Assembly: GCA_945862325.1 (NCBI GenBank)
Contig: CAMAXZ010000011.1
Coordinates: 53,316-117,315 of the forward strand
Length of the DNA: 64,000 nucleotides
Direction of reading: 5' to 3'
Source: Klebsiella pneumoniae
GTDB taxonomy: Bacteria; Myxococcota_A; UBA796; SXON01
Within the stretch, counting starts at the first letter, position 1, and each line of letters begins with the position of its first letter. Position numbers and translations under genes: made by a program. Shown here in pieces: positions 8,989 to 17,604 of this stretch. Below the pieces are notes generated by a model. That model was not told the origin of the DNA. It saw only the letters and a list, made by a program, of their open reading frames with translations, and did not search any database.

Positions 8989-9863
8989 GCGCCTTCCCAG
9001 CCGACGGGCGCGTCAATGCCCCAGTCCTGCGGGCCGAAGCCCTTGGTGGAAGACGGGAACCCGCCAGACGCCTTGACCTTGAGCCAACGCGACGCCCACA
9101 TGCGCACCACCTCGGGATAACGCCAGTCCCAACGCCCGTCCGGCTGTCGGGCGCGCGCGAGGGCCATCCAGGCGAGCGTGTCGGGGTGTCGCTCGATCGG
9201 GTCGCCCGCGTGGGGGCCATCGGTGAACACCACGACGCCCTTCGCGTCTCGGGTGAGGTGGCCCGTGTCGGGAGGCGCGCCGACCGCGTCCGCCCAGTCG
9301 AGCAGGCCCGCAAGGTCTCGCGGTGCCGAGAAGCGACGGGCCATCGCCAGGAACGCGCGACCGCAGGCCTCCGCGTCGTTCTGCGCGCGGTGGGCCTCGT
9401 CGAGCCGCACCTCGAGGCGCTTCGTCAGCTCGCCGAGGCGGTGGCTCTTCTCGCCCTTGAACACCCGCCGCGAGATGTCGAGCGTGTCGATCTCCGCGCT
9501 CGGGCCGGGCCAGGCGAGGCCGCACCGCGCGAGCTCCGCGCCGAGCATCCGCTGGTCGAACGTGTAGTTGTGCGCCACGGTGATGCCCGTCGACAGCAGC
9601 GCGTGCACCTTCGCCGCCACCTTGTCGAACGCCGGCGCCTTCGCGACGTGGTCGTCGGTGATGTGCGTGACCTCGGTCGACTCCCGCGGGATGGGGATGC
9701 CCGGGTTCACGAAGAACGCGTGCGACGTGACCGACACCACGTCGAGCGCGGCGTCGACCCGTAGGATCACCGCCGCGAACTCGATGATGCGGTCGCCGTT
9801 CTCGGGGAAGAGGCCCGTCGTCTCGGTGTCGAACGCGACGATCGGGAGTTGGGTCCACTCCAT
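8979..9863 (-). CDS. DnaQ-like 3'-5' exonuclease (DEDDh)
   Basis: A 294-residue protein. Residues 1-175 form a DnaQ-type exonuclease: ExoI FDTETTG (D11, E13), ExoII NYTFDQRML, and ExoIIIe HRAQNDAEA. The C-terminal 110 residues hold Trp-rich segments, including WDWRYPEVVRMW, that are not part of the nuclease fold and are unassigned. TAGACG (9875-9870) sits 6 nt before the ATG with no ribosome binding site, so it is likely the leaderless first gene of a run down to 5168. It could be a proofreading-like or repair nuclease; the XPB-related gene further downstream in the run supports repair. Confidence 0.85.
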   Translation of the reverse strand: MEWTQLPIVAFDTETTGLFPENGDRIIEFAAVILRVDAALDVVSVTSHAFFVNPGIPIPRESTEVTHITDDHVAKAPAFDKVAAKVHALLSTGITVAHNYTFDQRMLGAELARCGLAWPGPSAEIDTLDISRRVFKGEKSHRLGELTKRLEVRLDEAHRAQNDAEACGRAFLAMARRFSAPRDLAGLLDWADAVGAPPDTGHLTRDAKGVVVFTDGPHAGDPIERHPDTLAWMALARARQPDGRWDWRYPEVVRMWASRWLKVKASGGFPSSTKGFGPQDWGIDAPVGWEGAWT

Positions 9864-9889
9864 CGCGGGCGTCTATCCGCCCCCGCGGC

Positions 9890-10942
9890 TCACGCCCGCC
9901 GACGACGGCGGAGCGCGACGGCGGCGAGGAGAGCGGGCGCGAGCGCCATGGGCGACCCGGCGCTGCAGCCGCACGTGCCCGGCGCGGTGAGGCCCACCTT
10001 GTCGGAGGGGCCGAGCCCGTCGGTGTCGGCGTCCGCATCGGCGTCCGCGTCGGTGTCCGCGTCGGCGTCCGTGTCGCTGTCGGCATCGGCATCCGCGTCG
10101 GCGTCCGCGTCGGCGTCGGTGTCGGCGTCGGTGTCGGTGCCCGGGGTGTCGTCGCAGACGTTGCCCACGCCGTCGCCGTCGGCGTCGGCCTGATCGGCGT
10201 TGGCGTCGTTCTCGCAGTTGTCTTCGTCGTCGGCGACGCCGTCGTCGTCGTCGTCGAAGCCCCACAGAGTGGCGCCGGAGAACGCGGTGTTCGTGTTGCC
10301 GTTGTTCCCGTCGTAGCCCGCGTCGTAGGCGTAGTAGCCAACGCCGCCGACGTCTTCGAGCTCGGCCTCTGCGGTCAGCTCGAGGCCCGCCTCGACCCAG
10401 CCCGCGTACACCACGCCGTCGTTGTGCCCGAAGTAGAGCGTGCCGTAGGCCGTGGGCTCGTACGTGTCCGCGTCCGCCGCCAACACGTCGGCTTCGCCTC
10501 CCGCGATGCGGACGATCATCGCCCGCTGACCGCGCTCGCGGTCGATTGGGCAGCTCGCGCCGTCGGAGTCGGCGCCGCACAGGAGGAAGAGGTAGGTGGC
10601 GCCGCTCCCGTCGTTGCCGAGCACGAGCCCGAGCGTGTCGTCGTCTTCGGTGTAGAAGGTGCTCGCGAAGTAGGCGTCGACCGCGCCGACGTCGGGCGTG
10701 ATGTACAGCCAGTTGTCGCGCGCGCCGCCGCCGCCCCAGGGGCCGCCGTTGTCGTCGGTGAGGCTGTAGACGAACACCGAGTCGGCGCCATCGGCCGACG
10801 CGTACCACGGGTCGTCCTCGTAGCCGGTCTCCCACCCGCCATCGCCGGCGACGTAGTCGTTGTCGGGGAAGCGCGTGTACGACCAGAGCTCGACCGGCGC
10901 GGCGAGCGCGAGGGGGCCGAAGAGGGAGGCGAAGAGGAGCAT
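9890..10942 (-). CDS. Surface protein with thrombospondin-type-3 repeats and MYXO-CTERM tail
   Basis: A 350-residue exported protein: signal peptide (1-14), a beta-rich domain of about 200 residues, then Asp-rich calcium-binding repeats of thrombospondin type 3 kind (DDDDDGVADDEDNC, DADGDGVGNVCDD), an Asp-Ala/Asp-Thr linker, and a C-terminal sorting tail. The tail is CGCS, a hydrophobic helix (ALAPALLAAVAL) and RRRRRA, the MYXO-CTERM layout. The family is believed to be processed at the Cys and displayed on the surface. The N-terminal domain resembles no family known to me. Upstream, GAGG lies about 8 nt before the ATG. Confidence 0.85.
   Translation of the reverse strand: MLLFASLFGPLALAAPVELWSYTRFPDNDYVAGDGGWETGYEDDPWYASADGADSVFVYSLTDDNGGPWGGGGARDNWLYITPDVGAVDAYFASTFYTEDDDTLGLVLGNDGSGATYLFLLCGADSDGASCPIDRERGQRAMIVRIAGGEADVLAADADTYEPTAYGTLYFGHNDGVVYAGWVEAGLELTAEAELEDVGGVGYYAYDAGYDGNNGNTNTAFSGATLWGFDDDDDGVADDEDNCENDANADQADADGDGVGNVCDDTPGTDTDADTDADADADADADADSDTDADADTDADADADADTDGLGPSDKVGLTAPGTCGCSAGSPMALAPALLAAVALRRRRRA
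10019..10140 (-). repeat. Degenerate hexamer repeat encoding Asp-Ala/Asp-Thr linker
   Basis: About 20 hexanucleotide units (GTCGGC, GTCCGC and GTCGGT types on the plus strand) encode the alternating Asp-Ala/Asp-Thr spacer just before the MYXO-CTERM tail. The units are more degenerate than the (DT)17 tract at 4762. Confidence 0.85.
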
Positions 10943-11113
10943 GCGCGGGACCTCGACGTCCGAGTATGCCGGCGCGCGCGCCCGATGTCGTCAAGAAAGT
11001 GTCGGCTGGGCCGCCTCCCGGGGGGCAGATGCGAGCGCGCTTCGCCGTCGCGACGCGCGCAGAGACGGAAGCCCGCCCGCCCGATCTTTTTTGCGGTCGG
11101 CTACACTTTTTTC

Positions 11114-11140
11114 TAAACTTCGGAACCTTGCCGCCGATTC
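11114..11140 (+). promoter_or_regulatory. Sigma-28 (FliA)-type flagellin promoter
   Basis: TAAACTTC at 11114-11121, an 11-base spacer, then GCCGATTC at 11133-11140. The family consensus is TAAAGTTT-N11-GCCGATAA, so the spacing is exact and the TAAA and GCCGAT cores are intact. It lies 46 bp upstream of the flagellin ATG. Confidence 0.8.
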
Positions 11141-11186
11141 GAGGCACGCCTATGCCAGTTCACCTGTTTCGTGCGGAGAGTTCGAA

Positions 11187-12017
11187 ATGGCCATCACCGT
11201 CAAGACCAACACGTCGGTAAGCGGCGTTCTCACCGACCTCAGCCGCACGACGCGAACCCTCGCGCGGTCCTTTGAGCGCATCTCGTCGGGCTTGCGCATC
11301 GCGCGCGCCGCCGATGACGCCGCGGGCTTGGGCGTCGCCGAGAGCCTCCGCGCCGCGCACACCTCCGCGACCGTGGCGGGCCGCAACACGAACGACGGCA
11401 TCTCGATCGTCGCCATCGCGGAAGGCGCCGCCATCGAGATCGGCAACATCCTCGTGCGTATGCGCGAGCTCGCCGTGCAGAGCTCCTCGGAGACCCTCGA
11501 GGACTCCGAGCGCGCCTACGTCGAGGCCGAGTTCGACGAGCTCTCCGCGGAAGTGGATCGCATCGCCGCCGTCACCGAGTTCAACGGCCTGTCGTTGTCG
11601 AACGGCTCGCTCACCTCCCTCGAGGTGCAGGTCGGCATCAACAACACGTCGAACGACCGGATCTCCATCACGCTCGGCGACCTGCGCGCCTCCGCGCTCG
11701 GCGTCGACACCACGTCGATGACGCTCGCCTCCAGCTCCGCGGCGCAGTCGGCCCTCAGCGCCATCGACGCGGCGCTCGCGTCCGTCAGCTCCTACCGCTC
11801 CGGCTTCGGTGCCACCGAGAACCGCCTGAACAGCGCGCTCAACAACCTCGAGAACTACATCGAGACGAGCATGGCGGCCGAGTCCCGCATCCGCGACGCC
11901 GACTTCGGCTTCGAGACGGCGCAGCTCTCCCAGAACCAGATCCTGCAGCAGGCCGGCACCTCGGTGCTCGCGCAGGCCAAGCAGCTCAACCAGGCGGCCC
12001 TCAGCCTCCTGCAGTGA
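11187..12017 (+). CDS. fliC: Flagellin
   Basis: A 276-residue flagellin with both conserved coiled-coil ends and almost no variable middle domain. The N-terminus has LSRTTRTLARSFERISSGLRI and the family motif AVQSSSETLEDSER (usual AVQAANGT); the C-terminus has RIRDADFGFETAQLSQNQILQQAGTSVLAQA (split here by position, about 238-268). Such short flagellins lack the D2/D3 outer domains. GGAGA lies 7 nt before the ATG and a sigma-28 promoter is upstream. No other flagellar gene lies in the window, so late-class control by a distant FliA is implied. A hairpin follows the stop. Confidence 0.95.
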   Translation: MAITVKTNTSVSGVLTDLSRTTRTLARSFERISSGLRIARAADDAAGLGVAESLRAAHTSATVAGRNTNDGISIVAIAEGAAIEIGNILVRMRELAVQSSSETLEDSERAYVEAEFDELSAEVDRIAAVTEFNGLSLSNGSLTSLEVQVGINNTSNDRISITLGDLRASALGVDTTSMTLASSSAAQSALSAIDAALASVSSYRSGFGATENRLNSALNNLENYIETSMAAESRIRDADFGFETAQLSQNQILQQAGTSVLAQAKQLNQAALSLLQ

Positions 12018-12054
12018 ACGAGGCGCGCCGCGAGGCGCGTCCAGCTCCTTCGCC

Positions 12055-12084
12055 GGCGCGGCGCCCCTCGCGGGGTGTCGCGCC
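12055..12084. terminator. Hairpin between convergent flagellin and galE genes
   Basis: GGCGCG and GCCCC are mirrored by GGGG and CGCGCC around a TCGC loop, with a small internal mismatch. It lies 38 bases after the flagellin stop and 8 bases before the end of galE, so it could terminate both genes. No T-tract follows. Confidence 0.45.
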
Positions 12085-12092
12085 GTTCGCGT

Positions 12093-13097
12093 TCAGGCGC
12101 GCGCGCCGAAGCCTTCGGGGTTCGCGGCGCACCACTGCCACGCGGATCCCACCATCTCGTCGAGGTCGTGGGCGGCCGTGAACCCCGTGGTCGCGGTGAA
12201 GCGCTTCGGGTCGGCCATGGACCAGATCAGGTCCCCCGGGCGGCGTGGGCCGATGACGTGTGGGACCTCGCGCCCAACCGTACGTTGGAAGCTGTCGAGC
12301 ACCTCGCGCACGCTGTAGGCGCGGCCAGTACCCACGTTGAAGATGTGGTTCCGCCCCTCCTCGAGCGAGCCGACGGCCGCGATGTGCGCCGCGGAGAGGT
12401 CCGAGATGTGGATGTAGTCGCGGAGGCAGGTGCCGTCGGGCGTCGGGTAGTCGACGCCGTACACGGTGAGGCGGTGCTGAGGCCGGAGGATCGCGCGGAT
12501 GGCCCGCGGCACCAGCGCGGCGGCGTTCTCGAGCGTCTGGCCGATGTGACCGGACGGGTGGGCGCCGACCGGGTTGAAGTACCGGAGGGCCACGGTGCTC
12601 CACCCGCTGCAGGTCGCCATGGCCTGCAGGAGCTGTTCGCCGTGCAGCTTCGTGAGGCCGTAGGGGCTCTCCGGCCGCAGCGGAGCGTCTTCGCAGATGG
12701 GCATCACGTCGGACGTGCCGTACACCGCGGCGCTCGACGAGTAGATCAGGCGGCGCACGCCGCACGACTCCATCGTGTCGAGCATGGTGCACATCGCGCC
12801 GACGTTGTTCCGGAAGTACCTGGCTGGCTCGCGCACCGACTCGTCCACGAGCTTCAGCGCCGCGAGGTGGAACACGGCCTCGACCCCGCGCAGGGCCTGC
12901 GTCATCACCGTCGGATCGCCGACGTCGCCGGTGTACACGGTGCACCGCCGGCCGGCGAGCGCCTGCGCGCGTCGGAGCGCCTCCGGGTGGCCGGAAGAGA
13001 AGTCGTCGACGACGACCACGTCGTAGCCGGCCACCAGCAGGTCGTGCACCAGCTGTGAACCGATGTACCCGGCGCCGCCGGTCACGAGTACGCGCAT
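12093..13097 (-). CDS. galE: UDP-glucose 4-epimerase
   Basis: A 334-residue extended SDR enzyme that interconverts UDP-glucose and UDP-galactose (or the GlcNAc/GalNAc forms) for polysaccharide precursors. It shows the NAD-binding VTGGAGYIGS (6-15), the VDDFSSGH segment, the catalytic YGLTK (YxxxK) and RYFNPVGAHPSG. The ATG at 13097 is preceded by GGAGGG; the frame is open upstream, but the glycine-rich loop must lie at the N-terminus. It ends the minus-strand side of the polysaccharide locus. The substrate preference cannot be decided. Confidence 0.93.
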   Translation of the reverse strand: MRVLVTGGAGYIGSQLVHDLLVAGYDVVVVDDFSSGHPEALRRAQALAGRRCTVYTGDVGDPTVMTQALRGVEAVFHLAALKLVDESVREPARYFRNNVGAMCTMLDTMESCGVRRLIYSSSAAVYGTSDVMPICEDAPLRPESPYGLTKLHGEQLLQAMATCSGWSTVALRYFNPVGAHPSGHIGQTLENAAALVPRAIRAILRPQHRLTVYGVDYPTPDGTCLRDYIHISDLSAAHIAAVGSLEEGRNHIFNVGTGRAYSVREVLDSFQRTVGREVPHVIGPRRPGDLIWSMADPKRFTATTGFTAAHDLDEMVGSAWQWCAANPEGFGARA

Positions 13098-13141
13098 CGT
13101 CCCTCCTGCCTGGACAGTTTCGGCTCGAACAGGCGTTTGCT

Positions 13142-14509
13142 TCAGCAACGGGATTGCGAACTTTGTGAATTGGCCTGCGCCACGATGGCGAGCGCGAAGC
13201 CGAGCACCAGATATCCAATGGCGAAGGTCAACAATCCGAGGGTCACCGCCATCAGGGCGAGCCCGGCGAGCCCGGCGGCGACGCCGAGCACGCGGTCCGC
13301 GTGGTCGCGGGGAGCCGCGCGCCAGGCGTCCCACAACGTGCGGGCGACGACCGCCATGAACACGACCACCGGGACGAGGCCGAAGAGGCCCTGCTCCGCC
13401 GCGATCTCCAGGTAGGTGTTGTGCGCCGGCCGCCAGGTCATCTCCATGCCGATGAAGCCCGTCGCGCGCTCGAAGTTGCCGGGGCCGGCGCCGAACGCCC
13501 AGTTGTCCAGGAAGAGCTGGACGCCCTGGCGCAGCAGCTCCGAACGCTCGGCGAGCGACGCGTCGTCACGCGCGGCGTTGCCCCCGAGGCGGAGCAGCAG
13601 GTGGTGGAAGCGCTCGAGCGCGTCGGACACGTCGATGATCGACGGCGCGAGGATCAGGCCCGCGCCCGCCGCCACCGCGACGTCGGCGCGCTGGCCGCGC
13701 ATGATCCACATCCACGCCGGGCTCACCAGGGCGAGGACGAGCAACGACGCGCGTGACTCGCTGTTGAGCAGCGCCAGGGGCCCGAGCACCGCGAGCGCGA
13801 GCCGGAGCGCGCGCGCCCATTGCCCCGGCTGGTGCGCGAGCCCGCCGATGAGCGTCGGGGTGACCAGCAGGACGAGCGTGGCCCACTCGTTCGGGTCGCC
13901 CAGGGTGCCCGACGCGCGGTCGCCCGGGCCACGCGCGCCGGCGACGGTGAGGGAGAGCACGAGGATCGCGAGGTAGGCGACGGCCAGGAAGCGGAACAGG
14001 GCGTCGAGAGGGCGCGACGCGAGGATCGTGTACACGACGGTGACGAGCACGGTCATCATCGCGAGCCCGAGCAAGGTGAACTTTCCGAAGGTGTACGAGC
14101 CCGCGACCGCGACGCCGACGGCGGTGGTGCACACCACGAGGGCCATCGCGGTGAGCACCGGATGCCACCGGAACAACGGCTGCGCGTAGACCCGGGCGTG
14201 GACGACCCAGAGCCCCATGGTGCCGAGAACCGCGAGCTTCGACGCGGTGATCGGGAAACCGTCGACCTTTACGGCCGTGATGCCGGCGGAGTCGAACAAC
14301 ATGGCGACGAAGGTCGCGGCGATCATCCAGCCCGGCTGACGGAGCCCGACCGCGCCGAGCCCGCCGCCGACGAGGGCCGCGGCGGCGAAGAGCGGTTGAA
14401 GGGCGGCGGCGGCTCCGAGCACGGCCGCGACGCCGAGCCAGGCCGCCGGTGCCTGGAGCGCCCGGGTGACGACAGACCTGCTCGGGGCTTCGACGGACGC
14501 CGCGCTCAC
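13142..14509 (-). CDS. O-antigen polymerase/ligase-like membrane protein (Wzy_C)
   Basis: A 455-residue membrane protein with about 11-12 hydrophobic segments and the family's large loop (about 300-365) containing GAGPGNFERA and RPAHNTYLEIAAEQGLFGL, the Wzy_C/WaaL signature. It likely polymerises or transfers the polysaccharide repeat unit on the periplasmic side. It starts with GTG 14509, overlapping the stop of the Wzc-like gene as GTGA, so the two are coupled. Polymerase is favoured over ligase because of the neighbouring Wzc-like and Wzx-like genes. Confidence 0.88.
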   Translation of the reverse strand: MSAASVEAPSRSVVTRALQAPAAWLGVAAVLGAAAALQPLFAAAALVGGGLGAVGLRQPGWMIAATFVAMLFDSAGITAVKVDGFPITASKLAVLGTMGLWVVHARVYAQPLFRWHPVLTAMALVVCTTAVGVAVAGSYTFGKFTLLGLAMMTVLVTVVYTILASRPLDALFRFLAVAYLAILVLSLTVAGARGPGDRASGTLGDPNEWATLVLLVTPTLIGGLAHQPGQWARALRLALAVLGPLALLNSESRASLLVLALVSPAWMWIMRGQRADVAVAAGAGLILAPSIIDVSDALERFHHLLLRLGGNAARDDASLAERSELLRQGVQLFLDNWAFGAGPGNFERATGFIGMEMTWRPAHNTYLEIAAEQGLFGLVPVVVFMAVVARTLWDAWRAAPRDHADRVLGVAAGLAGLALMAVTLGLLTFAIGYLVLGFALAIVAQANSQSSQSRC

Positions 14510-16590
14510 GGCGTCGTCGGCGCCGGAGCCGCGGTTCGAGCGCTGTCGTCGTAGTACTTCGAGCGGTATCCGACGCGGGCCTGCGGGTTCGTCACGCCGG
14601 TCAGGACCACGCCGCTGACGCGGGCACCGGCCTGCTCACACCGCGCGATGGCGGCGACGACCGCCTTTCGGGGGGTGTCGTCGGCGCGCACCACCATCAC
14701 GACCCCCTCGGCCTCCGGCGCGAGAGTGAGCGCGTCGGCGACGATGCCTACCGGCGGGGTGTCGAACAGGAGCACCTGGAAGTACCGATCGAGCTCGGGC
14801 AACGCGTTGCGCCACAAGAGGTTGCTCAGGACCTGTTGGGGGTCGTCGACCGGATCGCCGCTGCGGAGCAGGTACAGGTTCGTGATCGGCGTGCGTCGCA
14901 CGAGCCGGGCGACGTCCCCGTCGCCCGCGGCGTCCGGTGCCGTGAGCCCCGGGGTGCGCGGGATCTGGAAGATTTGGTGCATCCGTGGCTTTCTGAGGTT
15001 CGCGTCCACCACGAGCACGCGCACGCCGGCCTGGGCGAACGCGACCGCGAGCCCCATCGTGACCGTCGAGGCGCCCTCGCCGGCCCACGCGCTCGTCACG
15101 ACGAACCGCCGCGCGGTCATCGGGTCGCCGCCGGCCGCGATCATCGCGCGGAGGCCGCGAAAGGCCTCCGCGAGCTCCGAGTGGGGGTGGTGGTGCCCGT
15201 AGAGATCCCGCTCCGAGGCGGGGATACGCGCGGGGAGCTGCGGAATCGCGCCGAGCAGCGGCGCGGGGAGCAGGCGCGACGCGTCCTCCGGAGTACGGAG
15301 CGTGTCGCGGCTGGTGTACCGAAGCACCGCGAGCCCGACGCCGCCGAACAGGCCGAGCAGCGTCGCCACCGCGAGGTTCAGCAACTTGTTGGGCTTGCTC
15401 GCCCGCGCCGGCGGGGTCGCGCGGTCCACCACCGACACCGTGTTCAGGCGCGTGCGGGCTTGGAGTCCGACCTCCTCGCTGCGGCTCGCGAGCTGCTCGT
15501 AGAGCGTGCGGGCCTGGTCCTCGCGGCGCTTGAGCTCCTCGAACTCGCCGCGCACGCGCTGGGCCTCGACGAGCTCGAGCCGCGCGCGCTCGATCTTGCC
15601 GATGATGTCGCCCTCCTGGCGGCGCAGCGTCGCCAGCCGCGACTGAAGGCCCGCGACGAGCTGCTTCACGGTCGCTTTGATCATCGACAGGCGCTGCTCG
15701 ACGTTGCGGGAGATCTCCGGCCGTTGCGGGTGCGTCAGGACCGCGAGGATGCTCGCGGAGCTCGCCTGATACGCCGCGAGATCCTTGAGCATCGTCTCGA
15801 GGACCGGGTCTTCGAGCATGCCGGCGAGGGTCTGGTACTCGCCGGTGTCGAGCAGCCGGGTGTACTCGCCGAGCTTGGTCTCGAGGAGCGCGCGCTGCTG
15901 CACCGTCTCGCTGAGCGCCTGCTGGAGGGCATCGAGCCGCGTCGAGGTGCTGTCGACCCCGTCGATGTCGGCCCGGCCGTTCTCGCGCTTGAACTCGAGC
16001 ACTTTGTCCGCGGCGTCTTCGAGGGCGTTGCGGTAGCTCTCGATGGGCTGCGCCAGCCACTGCTGGGTCTCGCGGGCGGCAGTGGTTCGGCGTTGTAGGC
16101 TCTCTTCTCCGCAGACGTCGGTCGTGAGGTTCGCGAGGAGCGCGGCCTTCTTGGGGTCTTCGTGCGTGACGGAGATGTTCAGGAGCTCGGTGTCTTCTTG
16201 CGGCGCGACCGCGAGGCGGCTCGCAAACTCCTTCAGGCCGTCGTCGTCGGGCATCAGGTCGGTGTGACCGAGCTCGTTGTAGCGCCGGAGGACCTCCTCG
16301 CGGACGCTGCGGCTCTGGATGATCTGGATCTGGGTGCGACGGCGCTCCCGCTGCTCCATGTACCCGCCGTTGTCGTCCCGGACGACCTCCGTGACGTTTA
16401 CCTCCATGCCGGCGCGCGCCAGCACGTGAATGACCGCCGTGGCGGTGTACTCCGGGGTCGTCAGCAGGGTGACGCCCACTGCCGCCGCTTCGACGGTAAG
16501 GAAAAATCCGAGCAGCAAGAAGCGGTTCTGGGTGACGGCAGCCGTCACGATCTCGAGCTCGGACGCGCGCTGGGGCGCGGTGGTGCTCAA
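14506..16590 (-). CDS. Wzc-like chain-length protein with degenerate BY-kinase domain
   Basis: A 694-residue polysaccharide co-polymerase. It has a membrane segment (about 22-45), a Wzz domain, long coiled coils (160-380), a second membrane segment (about 402-424) and a cytoplasmic BY-kinase-like ATPase domain. The P-loop reads GEGAST: the invariant Walker A lysine is Ala507. Walker A' reads VDANLR, with Asn531 for the usual Asp; Walker B (LLFDTPP) is intact. The C-terminal Tyr cluster is small (GYRSKYYDD). Kinase activity is doubtful; a structural role is more likely. The only in-frame start near the N-terminus is TTG 16590, with an in-frame TAA at 16632-16630. Confidence 0.88.
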   Translation of the reverse strand: MSTTAPQRASELEIVTAAVTQNRFLLLGFFLTVEAAAVGVTLLTTPEYTATAVIHVLARAGMEVNVTEVVRDDNGGYMEQRERRRTQIQIIQSRSVREEVLRRYNELGHTDLMPDDDGLKEFASRLAVAPQEDTELLNISVTHEDPKKAALLANLTTDVCGEESLQRRTTAARETQQWLAQPIESYRNALEDAADKVLEFKRENGRADIDGVDSTSTRLDALQQALSETVQQRALLETKLGEYTRLLDTGEYQTLAGMLEDPVLETMLKDLAAYQASSASILAVLTHPQRPEISRNVEQRLSMIKATVKQLVAGLQSRLATLRRQEGDIIGKIERARLELVEAQRVRGEFEELKRREDQARTLYEQLASRSEEVGLQARTRLNTVSVVDRATPPARASKPNKLLNLAVATLLGLFGGVGLAVLRYTSRDTLRTPEDASRLLPAPLLGAIPQLPARIPASERDLYGHHHPHSELAEAFRGLRAMIAAGGDPMTARRFVVTSAWAGEGASTVTMGLAVAFAQAGVRVLVVDANLRKPRMHQIFQIPRTPGLTAPDAAGDGDVARLVRRTPITNLYLLRSGDPVDDPQQVLSNLLWRNALPELDRYFQVLLFDTPPVGIVADALTLAPEAEGVVMVVRADDTPRKAVVAAIARCEQAGARVSGVVLTGVTNPQARVGYRSKYYDDSARTAAPAPTTP

Positions 16591-16626
16591 GCGGACACCG
16601 TGTGTGGCGGAAGCGGCGCGATTGGC

Positions 16627-16635
16627 AAGTTACCT
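16627..16635. promoter_or_regulatory. Overlapping divergent -10 elements
   Basis: The same nine bases read TTACCT on the plus strand (16630-16635, 6 nt before the deacetylase ATG) and TAACTT on the minus strand (16632-16627, 36 nt before the Wzc-like TTG). The two polymerases could not bind at once, so the two polysaccharide operons may be mutually exclusive or balanced. Confidence 0.45.
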
Positions 16636-16641
16636 GACCTC

Positions 16642-17604
16642 ATGGCGGAACTGCAGCGGGGAGTATTCACCCTGAGCCTCGACTTCGAACTCGCGTGGGG
16701 CTCGCGCGACCTCGTCGAAGATAGCCGCGCCTTGGAGGACCTGGCAAGGCGCACGCGCGACGTCGTGTTCCCGCGACTCTTGCGGATGTTGGACCGTCAC
16801 CGGGTCGTTGCCACTTGGGCGACGGTCGGAAACCTGTTCCTCGACGGCACGCCTCCCGGGCCGCTGCACCCCGATCTCACCCCCCCGCGCCACGCGTGGC
16901 GTCCGGACTGGCTCGCGTCGATCCCACGTGGGAGCGAGTCGGAACATCCGGCGTACTACGGACGATCCCTCGTGCTTCGCCTGCGGGACGCCGGCCAGGA
17001 GATCGGGTCGCACAGCTTCACGCATCCCGTGTTCGGGGATCCCGGCTGCAGCCGGGCGTGCGCGGAGAGCGAGCTTGCCCTGTGTGTACGCGAGGCCGAG
17101 GCCATCGGCGTGCGAATGGTGTCGTTCGTGTTTCCACGGAATGTCGCCGGGCACCTCGACTTGTTGCCCAAGTACGGCTTTCGGGTCTGGCGCGGGCTCG
17201 AGCCGACGTGGTTTCGCGACCCGCGGGTGCCCAAGGCGGTGAGCCGCATCGGGCACCTCGCGGAGGTGGCCGTCGGTCGGGCGGCGCCCACGGTGTCGCC
17301 CACCTTCGCCGACGGCCTGTGGAACGTGCCGGCGTCCAACTCGATCCTCCCGATCGACGGCGTTCGTCGCCTGATCCCGCTCCGGCAGCGCGTCCTTCGC
17401 GCCACACGCGGGATCGACGCGGCGGCCCGCGCGCGTCGCGTGTCCCACCTGTACTTCCATCCGATCAACCTCGCGTCTGCGCCGGACCCGATGCTCGACG
17501 CGGTCGAGGCCGTCGTGCGCCATGCGGCGGCGGCGCGCGACGCCGGCCGCATCGACGTCCTCTCGATGGGGCAGATCGCCGATCGGCTCACGACCCCGGC
17601 TTGA
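16642..17604 (+). CDS. Polysaccharide deacetylase-family protein
   Basis: A 320-residue cytoplasmic NodB-fold protein. The metal-binding region has LDFELAWGSR (Asp14, in place of the usual TFDD) and GSHSFTHPVFG, the H(S/T)xxHP motif. It lacks a signal peptide and an outer-membrane lipobox, unlike secreted deacetylases, and resembles the deacetylases found in exopolysaccharide loci that act on nucleotide- or lipid-linked sugars. The ATG at 16642 has TTACCT 6 nt upstream. The gene diverges from the Wzc-like gene and its end overlaps the initiating glycosyltransferase gene by 17 bp. Confidence 0.82.
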   Translation: MAELQRGVFTLSLDFELAWGSRDLVEDSRALEDLARRTRDVVFPRLLRMLDRHRVVATWATVGNLFLDGTPPGPLHPDLTPPRHAWRPDWLASIPRGSESEHPAYYGRSLVLRLRDAGQEIGSHSFTHPVFGDPGCSRACAESELALCVREAEAIGVRMVSFVFPRNVAGHLDLLPKYGFRVWRGLEPTWFRDPRVPKAVSRIGHLAEVAVGRAAPTVSPTFADGLWNVPASNSILPIDGVRRLIPLRQRVLRATRGIDAAARARRVSHLYFHPINLASAPDPMLDAVEAVVRHAAAARDAGRIDVLSMGQIADRLTTPA

